The notes under the pieces were generated by a model. The model saw only the letters and a list, made by a program, of their open reading frames with translations. It was not told where the DNA came from and searched no databases. DNA of 64,000 bases from Sulfitobacter sp. HNIBRBA3233 (GTDB lineage: Bacteria; Pseudomonadota; Alphaproteobacteria; Rhodobacterales; Rhodobacteraceae), in contig NZ_JBEFLP010000001.1 in the NCBI RefSeq assembly GCF_040149665.1, positions 1,922,001 to 1,986,000 of the forward strand, read 5' to 3'. Shown piece after piece: positions 53,396 through 62,054 of this stretch (positions within the stretch are counted from its first letter, which is position 1; every line of letters starts with the position of its first letter). Position numbers and translations under genes: made by a program.

Positions 53396-55159
53396 ATGTC
53401 AGACGCCACAGCCTACCGCGTGCTTGCCCGGAAATACCGTCCGGAAACCTTTGCCGATCTGGTGGGGCAGGATGCGATGGTACGCACGCTCAAGAACGCC
53501 TTTGACGCCGACCGCATCGCGCAGGCCTTCATCATGACGGGCATCCGTGGCACCGGGAAGACGACCACGGCGCGGATCATCGCCAAGGGCATGAACTGCA
53601 TCGGGCCGGAGGGAAACGGGGGCCCCACGACCGAACCCTGCGGCGTCTGCGAGCATTGCGTCGCGATCATGGAAGGCCGCCACGTGGACGTGATCGAGAT
53701 GGACGCGGCCTCGAACACCGGTGTCGCCAACATCCGCGAGATCATCGACAGCGTGCATTACCGGGCGGCGTCGGCGCGCTACAAGGTCTATATCATCGAT
53801 GAGGTGCACATGCTGTCGACGGGCGCGTTCAACGCGCTCTTGAAGACGCTGGAAGAGCCGCCCGAGCACGTGAAGTTCATTTTCGCGACGACCGAGATCC
53901 GCAAGGTGCCGGTGACGGTTCTGTCGCGGTGCCAGCGGTTCGATCTGCGCAGGATCGAACCGGAGGTGATGATCGCGTTGCTGCGCAAGATCGCCGGGGC
54001 CGAAGGTGCGCAGATCGCCGATGACGCGCTGGCGTTGATCACCCGCGCGGCGGAAGGATCGGCACGCGACGCGACATCGCTGCTGGATCAGGCGATCAGC
54101 CACGGTGCGGGGGAGACGACGGCGGTTCAGGTGCGCGCGATGCTGGGTCTGGCGGACCGCGCACGGGTGCTGGACCTGCTCGACATGATCCTGCGCGGCG
54201 ACGCGGCGGGCGCGCTGACAGAGCTGGGCGCGCAATATGCCGAAGGCGCGGACCCGATGGCGGTGCTGCGCGATCTGGCCGAGATCACCCACTGGATATC
54301 GGTGGTAAAGATCACGCCGGATGCGGCGGAGGATCCGACGATCTCGCCCGAGGAACGCGACAGGGGCCGGACGATGGCCGACGCGCTGGCGATCCGCGTG
54401 CTGACACGGCTCTGGCAGATGCTGCTCAAGGCGCTGGACGAGGTCGCGGGGGCGCCGAACGCGATGATGGCCGCGGAGATGGCGATCATCCGCCTGACCC
54501 ATGTGGCGGACCTGCCCTCGCCGGACGAACTGGTGCGCAGCCTGCAGAAAACGCCGTCCCCTGCACCCGGTGGCGGTGGCGCACCTGCCCGCCAGGGCTC
54601 CTCGCTCGCCTCCGGCCGCTCCTCGCAGGGGGGCACCGCGCCCCAGCAGGGTCATGGCCCGACGGCTGGCGGAGGCGGCGGCGGGACGGTCACCGCACTG
54701 GCCCCGCAGGCGCAAGGCGCGCTGGCCCACTACGCCAGCTTCGACCATGTGCTGGATCTGATCCGGTCGAACCGGGACGTGAAGCTGCTGGTCGAGATCG
54801 AAACCACCCTGCAACTGGCCGCCTACCAGCCGGGCAGGATCGAATTCGTCCCCACGGATGACGCCCCGCGCGACCTTGCGCAGCGTCTGGGCGCGAAGCT
54901 GCAACTGTGGACCGGCAACCGCTGGGCGGTCAGCGTGGTCAACGAGGGCGGCGCGCCCACGATCGCCTCGGTGCGCGACGCGCGCGAGAACGAGATGCGC
55001 GCCGAGGCGCAGGCCCACCCGCTGATGCAGGCAGTGCTGACCCAGTTTCCCAAAGCCCGCATCACGGCGATCCGCACCGCGCAGGACCTCGCCAGCCAGG
55101 CCACCGAAGAGGCGCTGCCGGAGGTGGAGGACGAATGGGACCCCTTCGAACAGGACTGA
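53396..55159 (+). CDS. dnaX: DNA polymerase III tau/gamma subunit DnaX
   Basis: Clamp-loader ATPase that organises the replisome. The 587-residue protein has Walker A GIRGTGKTT near residue 50, a zinc module (C-x8-C-x2-C pattern around CGVCEHC), Walker B IIDEVHML and the sensor SRCQRFDLRR. Then a Gly/Ser-rich linker (about 385-440) leads to a C-terminal tau-like domain. No obvious A-run slippery site is seen, so a gamma frameshift product is not evident. A small membrane-protein gene overlaps its 3' end. Confidence 0.96.
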   Translation: MSDATAYRVLARKYRPETFADLVGQDAMVRTLKNAFDADRIAQAFIMTGIRGTGKTTTARIIAKGMNCIGPEGNGGPTTEPCGVCEHCVAIMEGRHVDVIEMDAASNTGVANIREIIDSVHYRAASARYKVYIIDEVHMLSTGAFNALLKTLEEPPEHVKFIFATTEIRKVPVTVLSRCQRFDLRRIEPEVMIALLRKIAGAEGAQIADDALALITRAAEGSARDATSLLDQAISHGAGETTAVQVRAMLGLADRARVLDLLDMILRGDAAGALTELGAQYAEGADPMAVLRDLAEITHWISVVKITPDAAEDPTISPEERDRGRTMADALAIRVLTRLWQMLLKALDEVAGAPNAMMAAEMAIIRLTHVADLPSPDELVRSLQKTPSPAPGGGGAPARQGSSLASGRSSQGGTAPQQGHGPTAGGGGGGTVTALAPQAQGALAHYASFDHVLDLIRSNRDVKLLVEIETTLQLAAYQPGRIEFVPTDDAPRDLAQRLGAKLQLWTGNRWAVSVVNEGGAPTIASVRDARENEMRAEAQAHPLMQAVLTQFPKARITAIRTAQDLASQATEEALPEVEDEWDPFEQD

Positions 55160-55554
55160 CCGCGGCGGCCACAGCGCTCCTCGCCGCGACGTCCGCGGCC
55201 GCGCAGGACGCCTGCGCCGCACTGCGCCCGGGCTGGAGCGGCGACGCGCCCGCCAGCGTATTCGACGAAACCCTCGCGCTGATGATGACACCGCTGTCCT
55301 TGGCGCTGCTGGTCGCCAGCGCCGCTGCCATCCGGTTCCGCCACCAGTGGGGCGCCCTGATCGTGACGCTGGCGTGGTCGTTCTGGATCAGCGCCCTGGT
55401 GCTGCTGCCGCCCGATGCCGCGCGCCTCGCCGCAGCAGAGCAGGGATGTATCGGCAGCCCCACCTTGTTCATCGCCCTCGTCGCTGCAATATGTACAGGG
55501 ATGATCGTTTACACCACGGGCCGCCAGGCGCGCCCCACCGACACGGAGACTTGA
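55135..55554 (+). CDS. Small membrane protein of unknown function overlapping dnaX
   Basis: A 139-residue protein starting 25 nt inside dnaX. A signal-like first helix (LTAAATALLAATSAAAQ) is followed by two or three further hydrophobic helices (PLSLALLVASAAAIRF, LIVTLAWSFWISALVLL, LFIALVAAICTGMIVYTT). Cysteines appear near residues 28 and 101. No recognised family. It sits in the dnaX-orf-ybaB-recR order, with the ybaB start 2 bp later. Confidence 0.7.
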   Translation: MGPLRTGLTAAATALLAATSAAAQDACAALRPGWSGDAPASVFDETLALMMTPLSLALLVASAAAIRFRHQWGALIVTLAWSFWISALVLLPPDAARLAAAEQGCIGSPTLFIALVAAICTGMIVYTTGRQARPTDTET

Positions 55555-55555
55555 T

Positions 55556-55900
55556 ATGTTCAAAGGACTAGGCGGACTCGGCGACATGGCCGGGATGATG
55601 AAAAAAGCCCAGGAAATGCAGGGCAAGATGGCCGAGATGCAGGAAGAGATGCATAACATCATGGTCGAAGGCGAAGCGGGCGCGGGCCTTGTCAAAGCCA
55701 CCTGCACCGCCAAGGGCGAACTCAAGGGCCTCGACATCGACCCGTCGATCTTCAACGGCGACGACAAGGAAGTCGTCGAAGACCTGATCCTCGCCGCGAT
55801 CAAGGATGCCCAGAGCAAGGCCAGCGATCGCGCACAGGAAGAGATGAGCAAGCTGACAGAAGGCCTCGGCCTGCCCGCTGGCATGAAGTTGCCCTTCTGA
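55556..55900 (+). CDS. ybaB: YbaB/EbfC nucleoid-associated protein
   Basis: A 114-residue DNA-binding protein. A glycine/methionine-rich start ([19 protein letters not shown]) precedes a coiled-coil-like helix, then [20 protein letters not shown] and [18 protein letters not shown] sequence. Forms tweezer-like dimers that bind DNA with low specificity. Lies between dnaX and recR as in most bacteria. Confidence 0.94.
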   Translation: MFKGLGGLGDMAGMMKKAQEMQGKMAEMQEEMHNIMVEGEAGAGLVKATCTAKGELKGLDIDPSIFNGDDKEVVEDLILAAIKDAQSKASDRAQEEMSKLTEGLGLPAGMKLPF

Positions 55901-55964
55901 GCGCAACCGGTGTCTCCATTTTGCCCCTAAACTCAATCCCGCCCCAACCGCAGGAAACCTTCGC

Positions 55965-56558
55965 TTGAGTTCGACCCGCGACATCGACGCCCTGATCGAA
56001 CTGATGGCAAAGCTGCCGGGGCTGGGTCCGCGGTCGGCACGGCGTGCGGTATTGCACCTGATCCGCAAGCGCGCGCTGCTGCTGACCCCCCTCGCCGATA
56101 CGATGCAGACCGTTGCGGCCACCGCGCGCGAATGCGTGAACTGCGGCAACGTGGGCACCACCGATGTCTGCGACATCTGCACCAGCGAAAAACGCGCCAC
56201 CGGCGAATTATGCGTGGTCGAGGACGTGGCCGATCTCTGGGCGATGGAACGCTCCGGCGTGTTCAAGGGCCGCTACCATGTTCTGGGCGGCACCCTGAGC
56301 GCCCTGGACGCGGTCGGGCCGGAAGAGCTGCGCATCCCGCGCCTGATCGACCGCGTGGCGGCGGAAGGCATCACCGAGGTGATTCTGGCCCTGAACGCCA
56401 CCATCGACGGGCAGACCACGGCCCATTACATCGCCGACCGGCTCGAAGACCGGGTCCGCCTGACGTCGCTCGCGCAGGGCGTGCCCATTGGCGGAGAGCT
56501 CGATTATCTCGACGACGGAACAATCAGCGCCGCGATGCGCGCACGCAAGCAGATCTAG
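55965..56558 (+). CDS. recR: Recombination protein RecR
   Basis: Works with RecFO in gap repair. The 197-residue protein has helix-hairpin-helix [20 protein letters not shown], a zinc finger C-x2-C...C-x2-C ([16 protein letters not shown]), and a Toprim domain [17 protein letters not shown] with [16 protein letters not shown]. It starts with TTG at 55965, 7 nt after AGGAAA; no closer ATG gives this N-terminus. Confidence 0.95.
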   Translation: MSSTRDIDALIELMAKLPGLGPRSARRAVLHLIRKRALLLTPLADTMQTVAATARECVNCGNVGTTDVCDICTSEKRATGELCVVEDVADLWAMERSGVFKGRYHVLGGTLSALDAVGPEELRIPRLIDRVAAEGITEVILALNATIDGQTTAHYIADRLEDRVRLTSLAQGVPIGGELDYLDDGTISAAMRARKQI

Positions 56559-56644
56559 GGCCGCGCGCGGCGGCATGAAACAGCCGGCGCTTGGCCAACC
56601 GGCACTGTCACGCAAGGTCACGCAAGATCCCGAAAATAGTTGGA

Positions 56645-56669
56645 CCGTCCGTTCCTCCCAGACGGACGG
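56645..56669. terminator. Terminator between recR and the decarboxylase gene
   Basis: An 8-bp stem CCGTCCGT/ACGGACGG with a 9-nt loop lies between convergent genes. On the minus strand a T-rich stretch follows at some distance. Confidence 0.55.
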
Positions 56670-56695
56670 CCCCACCACCGCACAGGATCAAGCCC

Positions 56696-57868
56696 TTAAA
56701 GGACGATCACATCCAGCGGCGGAAATCCGTTGAACCCGACCGAGCTGTAGCTGCTCGTGTAGGCTCCACAGTTACGGATCATTACCTTGTCACCGTCCCT
56801 CAGTGCAAGGGGTAGTTGAATCGGCGCCCGCTCGTAGAGGATATCCGCGCTGTCGCAGCTTGGTCCCGCCAGAACGCAGGGGCCTGTCGCGCCGCCGTCA
56901 TGGGGGGTTGCGAACTGGTAACGGATCGCTTCGCCCTCGGTTTCGGCCAGACCCGAGAAACGCCCGATGTCGAGATAGACCCAACGGTGCATGTCGGCGT
57001 CGGATTTACGGCTGACCAGCATCACCTCGGCGGCGATATGGCCCGCCTCGGCGACCAGCCCGCGGCCCGGCTCCGCCATCACGTCCGGCACATCGCCGAA
57101 ACGCTCGGCCACGGCCTCCATCACCGCAGCGGCGTAGCTGCGTTTGGTCTGCACGGCTTCGCCGTAGAACGCGGGGAAACCGCCACCGAGGTTCAGCAGT
57201 TGCAGGTCGTGGCCCGCGGCGCGGGCGGCGTGCCACAGACCGGCCATCTGGTCGAGGACCGGATGCCAGAATTCGGCACGGCGGGTTTGCGATCCGACGT
57301 GGAACGACAGGCCGTAGACGACGAGACCCAGAGAGGCCGCAAGGTCCATCAGCGCGGGCAGTGCCACGGGCGCGCAGCCGAATTTGCGCGACAGCGGCCA
57401 GTCGGCCATGGAGTTCTCGACGATCACGCGCAGGTACACGCGCGCGCCGGGGGCGTTGGCGGCGATCTTGTGCAGTTCCGCGTCGCTGTCGGCGGCGAAG
57501 AGGGTCACACCGGCCTCATGGGCGAAGGCGATGTCGGACGCGCGTTTGATGGTGTTGCCGAACGACAGGTTCTCGGGGCGCGCACCCTGGCCGAGGCAGA
57601 GCTCGATCTCGCCGCGCGAGGCACAGTCGAAGCCCGAGCCTTTCTGCACGAGGGTGTGGATGATTTCAGCCGCAGGGTTCGCCTTGACCGCGTAGTGGAT
57701 CCGCGCCTTTCCCAGACCTGCTTTCAGCGCGTCGTAGGCATCGGCCACGACGGCACGGCTGACGACCAGCGTGGGCCGGTCGAAATCATGCGCAGCGATA
57801 TAGTCGGCTGCGGGATCGGCAAAGATAGGGGTTGCGGCGCGCAGGGCGCCGGGGACTGTAGCGTTCAT
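56696..57868 (-). CDS. Type III PLP-dependent ornithine/lysine decarboxylase
   Basis: Makes putrescine or cadaverine. The 390-residue protein has the alanine-racemase-fold of eukaryotic-type ODC. The PLP lysine is K62 in YAVKANPA. Other motifs: HVGSQT, the pyridoxal-phosphate loop NLGGGFPAFYGE, EPGRGLVAEAG, and the interface cysteine/aspartate motif CDSADILYE. The C-terminus FNGFPPLDVIVL is family-like. I chose the ATG at 57868, 6 nt after GGAG. Its long upstream leader is probably an RNA control element. Confidence 0.93.
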   Translation of the reverse strand: MNATVPGALRAATPIFADPAADYIAAHDFDRPTLVVSRAVVADAYDALKAGLGKARIHYAVKANPAAEIIHTLVQKGSGFDCASRGEIELCLGQGARPENLSFGNTIKRASDIAFAHEAGVTLFAADSDAELHKIAANAPGARVYLRVIVENSMADWPLSRKFGCAPVALPALMDLAASLGLVVYGLSFHVGSQTRRAEFWHPVLDQMAGLWHAARAAGHDLQLLNLGGGFPAFYGEAVQTKRSYAAAVMEAVAERFGDVPDVMAEPGRGLVAEAGHIAAEVMLVSRKSDADMHRWVYLDIGRFSGLAETEGEAIRYQFATPHDGGATGPCVLAGPSCDSADILYERAPIQLPLALRDGDKVMIRNCGAYTSSYSSVGFNGFPPLDVIVL

Positions 57869-58070
57869 GGTCATCTCCAAAGAGCAAGCGGAGCGATAGC
57901 CCCAATTGTCGTTTCAAGAGACGTTACCGTCGCTACATAAACGCGGGTCAGTCAGTGTGTAACTGACCGGCCAGAGGCGCGTGCGTTGGCGTCTGTATCG
58001 GCCCATTTAAGCCATTCACGGATTCCCGCAATAGGAAAAATGCATCGCGCTGTAATTATTTACGCGGCCC
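57869..58070 (-). ncRNA. Structured leader of the decarboxylase gene, candidate speF-type motif
   Basis: The gap to the next gene is about 270 nt. In the mRNA sense it holds GGTCAGT-N9-ACTGACC (57947-57969), in which ACTGAC is duplicated so that two mutually exclusive hairpins can form. Further inverted segments near the start are GACGGTAACGTC and GTC-N7-GAC. A promoter-like TTGGCG-N16-TAAATA lies upstream. Alphaproteobacterial ornithine decarboxylase genes are known to carry the speF RNA motif (Rfam RF00518). I infer membership from position, not from a covariance match. Confidence 0.4.
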
Positions 58071-58142
58071 TCCGACTGCGCCAAATTTGTCACGCCCGCG
58101 GCCTGCCCGAACGCTCCGGCAGAGGCGCCCCGAAGGGGACGA

Positions 58143-59240
58143 TCAGTCCTCGTCTTCCCAGTCGTCGCCGATGGGTTTTCGGTCGCGCTTGCGCTCTTCG
58201 TCGATCATCTCGCGCACTTCTTCGGTCTCTTCCTCGTCCGCCTCGCCGGTTTCTTCGGTGCGGGCCTTGGACTGGCCGAGGGCGAGGGCAAAGGTGACCG
58301 GGAAATGGTCCGATCCGATCTTGGGCAGGCGTTTCATCTCAAGCAGGCGGAACTGCGGGTCGTGGAACAGATGGTCGAGCGGCCAGCGCGCCCACCAGTG
58401 AAAGGCGCTGAAGGTATTGTAGAACCCGCGCCCCACGCGCGGATCGGCCAGCCCCGATAGCCGCTGGAAACGGCGCGTCGTGGTGGACCATGCCACATCG
58501 TTGAGATCGCCGGTGACGATGGTGGGCAGACGGTCCTCGGCGGCTTCCATGCCGACCTTGGCGATTTCGCCGTCGCGGCCCTTGGTATCGTGGTTGATGA
58601 CAGGCGGTTCGGGGTGCACAACATAGAGCCGGATCTGCGCGCCCGACCGCAGGGTCAGGATCGTCCGGATCGAGGGCACGCCTTCGATCAGCAGGTCGCG
58701 CACCTGCGGTTCGGCCAGTTCCAGCCGCGACAGCAGGCAGATGCCGTAGCCCGTATCGCGCGGCACCCGCAACTGGTGGGGATAATGTTCGCCCAGCTCG
58801 TCGATCAGCGCGTCGCACCACGCGTCGTCCGTTTCAATCGCAACAAGGATATCCGGCGCCTCGGACCGCGTGAGGTCGATCAGCCGGTCGTAGGCGCGGT
58901 TGGACAGTTTCACATTCGCCGTGAGGATACGGATATGGCGGCGGTTGTCTTCGACGAGGGCGCGATCGGCGTCGAGCGACTGCTTGCGCCAGATCGGCGT
59001 GAACTTGGCGACATAGACCATCTGGAGCGCCGCGATCGACAGCAGGACGACCACGGTCGGCCCCGCCCCGATGACAAAGAACGCCACCACCGCCAGCAGC
59101 AGGGTGATCCAGAAAATCTGCACTCTGGGAAAGGCTAACCCACGGACCGCGCCGAAAGGCACTTTCATCAGGGGAAGGACGCTGGCCAGTACGAAAAGGC
59201 CCGTCACTATCTGAATGATCAGACCTGCGATGTCCTGCAT
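58143..59240 (-). CDS. Endonuclease/exonuclease/phosphatase family protein, membrane-anchored
   Basis: A 365-residue protein. Two or three N-terminal helices (LIIQIVTGLFVLASVLPLM, IFWITLLLAVVAFFVIG, VVVLLSIAALQMVYVA) precede an EEP phosphoesterase domain with TANVKLSN, VAIETDDAW, TGDLNDVAWS and a terminal GSDHFPVT. An acidic tail follows (EADEEETEEVREM). Substrate unknown, possibly a lipid or nucleic acid phosphoester in the periplasm. The ATG at 59240 follows AGGGGG. Confidence 0.85.
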   Translation of the reverse strand: MQDIAGLIIQIVTGLFVLASVLPLMKVPFGAVRGLAFPRVQIFWITLLLAVVAFFVIGAGPTVVVLLSIAALQMVYVAKFTPIWRKQSLDADRALVEDNRRHIRILTANVKLSNRAYDRLIDLTRSEAPDILVAIETDDAWCDALIDELGEHYPHQLRVPRDTGYGICLLSRLELAEPQVRDLLIEGVPSIRTILTLRSGAQIRLYVVHPEPPVINHDTKGRDGEIAKVGMEAAEDRLPTIVTGDLNDVAWSTTTRRFQRLSGLADPRVGRGFYNTFSAFHWWARWPLDHLFHDPQFRLLEMKRLPKIGSDHFPVTFALALGQSKARTEETGEADEEETEEVREMIDEERKRDRKPIGDDWEDED

Positions 59241-59321
59241 GTGCGCCCCCTGTGACATTTTGTAGCTGCCGGAACAGCGATGGCTCAACCGCTGTCCCGG
59301 CAATGCGTTCCGTCGGGGGGA

Positions 59322-60089
59322 TTATTTGTCGTCGTCGTCTTCGTCGTCGCCGTCGTTGTCGGGGATCTTGAAGAAGCTTTCCGCATCCGCGAAATCGCTG
59401 TCTTTCTTTTCCTCTTCCTCGTCGTCGTCATCGTTGCCCGAGAGCGTGAAGGTTTCGAGACCCTCGATCGCGCTTGGCATCTTCGGTTCGGGATCCATGC
59501 CGAGGCTCTGCTCGGTGCTGACCAGCTTGCGGCGCTCGTCGTCGGTCATGACCGCGCCCTCGGCGGCCTTCTTCGCGGCGGCGATCTGGACGGCGGCGTC
59601 AAGTTCGGACTGCTTGCACAAGCCAAGCGCGACAGGGTCGATGGGCTGGATGTTGGCGATGTTCCAGTGCGTGCGCTCGCGGATCGCCTGGATCGTCGGC
59701 TTGGTCGTGCCGACCAGCTTGCTGATCTGGCTGTCGGCCAGTTCGGGGTGGAACTTGACCAGCCACAGGATCGACGCGGGCCGGTCCTGACGTTTGCTCA
59801 GCGGTGTGTAGCGCGGGCCGCGCCGCTTTTCCTCGCCCTCGGCGGCGGCGTTCGGCTTGAGCTTCAGGTTGACCATCGGGTCCTTCTCGGCGGCTTCGAT
59901 CTGCGCGGCTTCGAGTTGGTTGTTGGCGACCGGGTCGAAGCCCTTGACGCCGGTGGCAACGTCACCGTCCGCGATGCCCTGAATTTCCAGCTCGTGCATA
60001 TCGGTGAAATCCGCGATCTGCTTGAAGCTCAGCGTGGTGTTGTCGACCAGCCAGACGGCAGTGGCCTTCGGGTGCAGCAGTTTGGCCAT
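59322..60089 (-). CDS. trcR: Cell-cycle transcriptional regulator TrcR (DUF1013)
   Basis: A 255-residue alphaproteobacterial regulator. The start MAKLLHPKATAVWLVDNTTLSFKQIADFTDMHELEIQGIADGDVA and the later KLVGTTKPTIQAIRERTHWN (HTH-like) match the TrcR/DUF1013 family. The C-terminus is a highly acidic Asp/Glu tail (about residues 220-255). Reported to act with RNA polymerase on cell-cycle genes. The ATG at 60089 follows AGGAGAGG. Confidence 0.9.
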   Translation of the reverse strand: MAKLLHPKATAVWLVDNTTLSFKQIADFTDMHELEIQGIADGDVATGVKGFDPVANNQLEAAQIEAAEKDPMVNLKLKPNAAAEGEEKRRGPRYTPLSKRQDRPASILWLVKFHPELADSQISKLVGTTKPTIQAIRERTHWNIANIQPIDPVALGLCKQSELDAAVQIAAAKKAAEGAVMTDDERRKLVSTEQSLGMDPEPKMPSAIEGLETFTLSGNDDDDEEEEKKDSDFADAESFFKIPDNDGDDEDDDDK

Positions 60090-60217
60090 GTGACCTCTCC
60101 TTAGAACAAGACTTTCCCGCCGCCTGAAACAGGCTGTCCCGGGGGCCGGAACCGTTTCCATTGTGGGGGAACTCAGGCGGTATATAACGGGGGACGTGCC
60201 ATAAGGAAAGACCTCAG

Positions 60218-60856
60218 ATGATGACCCGCCTGATCGCGATTTTGTGCCTGCTTGCCGCCACGCCCCTGCGGGCCGAAGGCGAACGCGCGGGGGATTTCGA
60301 TTACTATGTCGTGGCGCTCAGCTGGTCGGCAAACTGGTGCGCGATCGAAGGCGATGCGCGGCGGTCGCCGCAATGCGACGCGGCGCGCGATCACGGCTGG
60401 ATCCTGCACGGTCTCTGGCCGCAGTACCACCGCGGATATCCGTCCTATTGCCAGACCGCGCAGCGGCCCCCCTCGCGCGGGATGACCGCCGCGATGGCCG
60501 ACATCATGGGCACCTCCGGGCTTGCGTGGCACCAGTGGAAGAAGCACGGCAGCTGTACCGACCTCAGCGCGCAGGACTACTATGCGCTGTCGCGCGCGGC
60601 CTACGCGCGGATCACCCGCCCGGCGGTCTTTCGCAAGGTCGAGCGGCCCCTGCGCCTGCCCGCCGCCGTGGTCGAACAGGCCTTTCTGGAGGAAAACCCC
60701 GATCTGACTGCGGATGGCATCACCATCACCTGCCGCAACGGCTATATTCAGGAGGCGCGGATCTGCCTGTCGCGCGACCTGACGCCGGTGCCCTGCGGGC
60801 AGGACGTGGTGAAGGACTGTACGCTGAAGGACGCGCTGTTCACGCCGATGCGCTGA
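60218..60856 (+). CDS. Secreted ribonuclease T2
   Basis: A 212-residue endoribonuclease that cleaves RNA via 2',3'-cyclic phosphates. The signal peptide ends near residue 19 (ATPLRA). The catalytic CAS motifs are visible: HGLWPQYHRGYPSYC and WKKHGSCTDL. Cysteines are plentiful and should form disulfides in the periplasm or outside. A role in RNA scavenging or defence is possible. Convergent with the quinone oxidoreductase gene. Confidence 0.93.
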   Translation: MMTRLIAILCLLAATPLRAEGERAGDFDYYVVALSWSANWCAIEGDARRSPQCDAARDHGWILHGLWPQYHRGYPSYCQTAQRPPSRGMTAAMADIMGTSGLAWHQWKKHGSCTDLSAQDYYALSRAAYARITRPAVFRKVERPLRLPAAVVEQAFLEENPDLTADGITITCRNGYIQEARICLSRDLTPVPCGQDVVKDCTLKDALFTPMR

Positions 60857-60873
60857 TCTTCGTCTCTGCCGGC

Positions 60874-60927
60874 GCCCGCCCCTCGGGGCGGGCCTGCGCC
60901 GTGGCGCGGAGGGGGCCGCCCCCCTCC
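60874..60927. terminator. Tandem GC hairpins between RNase T2 and quinone oxidoreductase genes
   Basis: First stem GCCCGCCCC/GGGGCGGGC (60874-60882/60885-60893). Second stem GGAGGGGG/CCCCCTCC (60908-60915/60920-60927). Both lie between convergent stops. Confidence 0.5.
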
Positions 60928-60944
60928 GCCCTGTGCCGCCGGGT

Positions 60945-61931
60945 CTAGCCCGCGACCTTGAGCACGATCTTCCCGATGTGCCCGCCGGCTTCCATGCGCG
61001 CGTGCGCTTCACTGGCGTCGGCAAAGTCGTATTCGCTGTCCATCACCGGCGCGATCTTGCCCGCGTCGAGCAGCGGCCACACCGCTTCGCGCAGTTCCGT
61101 CGCGATGGCGGCCTTGGCCTGATCGGACTGCGGGCGCAGGGTCGATCCGGTGATCGTCAGGCGGCGCATCATCAAGGGGGCGAAATTGATCTCGGCGGTC
61201 GGGCCGGAGAGGAAGGCGATCTGCACCAGACGCCCCTCCATGTCGAGCGATTGCAGGTTGCGCGCGATATAGTCACCGCCGACCATGTCGAGGATCACGT
61301 TCGCGCCACCTTCGGATTTCATCACCTCGACGAAATCCTCCTCGCGGTAGTTGATGCCGCGCACGGCACCCAGATCGGTACAGGTCTTGCATTTCTCCGC
61401 CGATCCGGCGGTTGCGAAGACCCGCGCGCCAAAGGCATGGGCCAGCTGGATCGCTGTCGTCCCGATGCCCGACGATCCGCCGTGCACGAGGAACCGCTCG
61501 CCGGCTTTCAGGCCGCCGCGCATGAAGACGTTCGACCAGACGGTAAAGAAAGTCTCGGGCAGGCAGGCCGCTTCCTTCATGCCCATGCCCTGGGGGATCG
61601 GCAGGCAGTGGGCGGCCGGCGTGGCCACATATTCGGCGTAGCCGCCGCCGGGCAGCAATGCGCAGACCTTGTCGCCCAGCGACAGGCCCGACACGCCCTG
61701 CCCCAGCGCCACAACTTCGCCGGATGCTTCGAGCCCGGGCAGATCGCTTGCGGTGGGCGGCGGGGCGTAGTTGCCCGCGCGCTGCAGCGCATCGGGGCGG
61801 TTGACGCCTGCGTAGGCGACCTTGAGCACGACCTGCCCCGGTGCCGCCTCGGGCATGGGCCGTTCGGTCAGTTTCAGCACATCGGGGCCACCGGGTTCGG
61901 TGATTTCAACGGCTTGCATGGTCTGCGACAT
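60945..61931 (-). CDS. NAD(P)H-quinone oxidoreductase, MDR/PIG3-like
   Basis: A 328-residue zinc-independent medium-chain reductase. GroES-like N-terminal half with AYAGVNRPDALQRAGNYAPPP; a Rossmann half with VHGGSSGIGTTAIQLA for NADPH, and SAEKCKTC. LPETFFTVWSNVF matches the PIG3/quinone oxidoreductase subgroup. ATG at 61931 after AGGAGG. Confidence 0.92.
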   Translation of the reverse strand: MSQTMQAVEITEPGGPDVLKLTERPMPEAAPGQVVLKVAYAGVNRPDALQRAGNYAPPPTASDLPGLEASGEVVALGQGVSGLSLGDKVCALLPGGGYAEYVATPAAHCLPIPQGMGMKEAACLPETFFTVWSNVFMRGGLKAGERFLVHGGSSGIGTTAIQLAHAFGARVFATAGSAEKCKTCTDLGAVRGINYREEDFVEVMKSEGGANVILDMVGGDYIARNLQSLDMEGRLVQIAFLSGPTAEINFAPLMMRRLTITGSTLRPQSDQAKAAIATELREAVWPLLDAGKIAPVMDSEYDFADASEAHARMEAGGHIGKIVLKVAG

Positions 61932-62054
61932 GGGGTCCTCCTGATTGATATGCGGGCGCACGGGCCCTTTGACGGGCAACATAGGCGAGCCCGTGGGAAT
62001 GTGCACCCCCCGACGATATGGCGGCGGCGCGCGACGGGTGATAAGGCGGAAACC

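Noticed and set aside
53399..55291. 630-residue minus-strand frame opposite dnaX
   Set aside because: Shadow of dnaX codons; the sense product has all DnaX motifs.
59326..59790. Plus-strand Ser-rich frame opposite trcR
   Set aside because: Poly-Ser arises from the reverse of Asp/Glu codons in the acidic TrcR tail.
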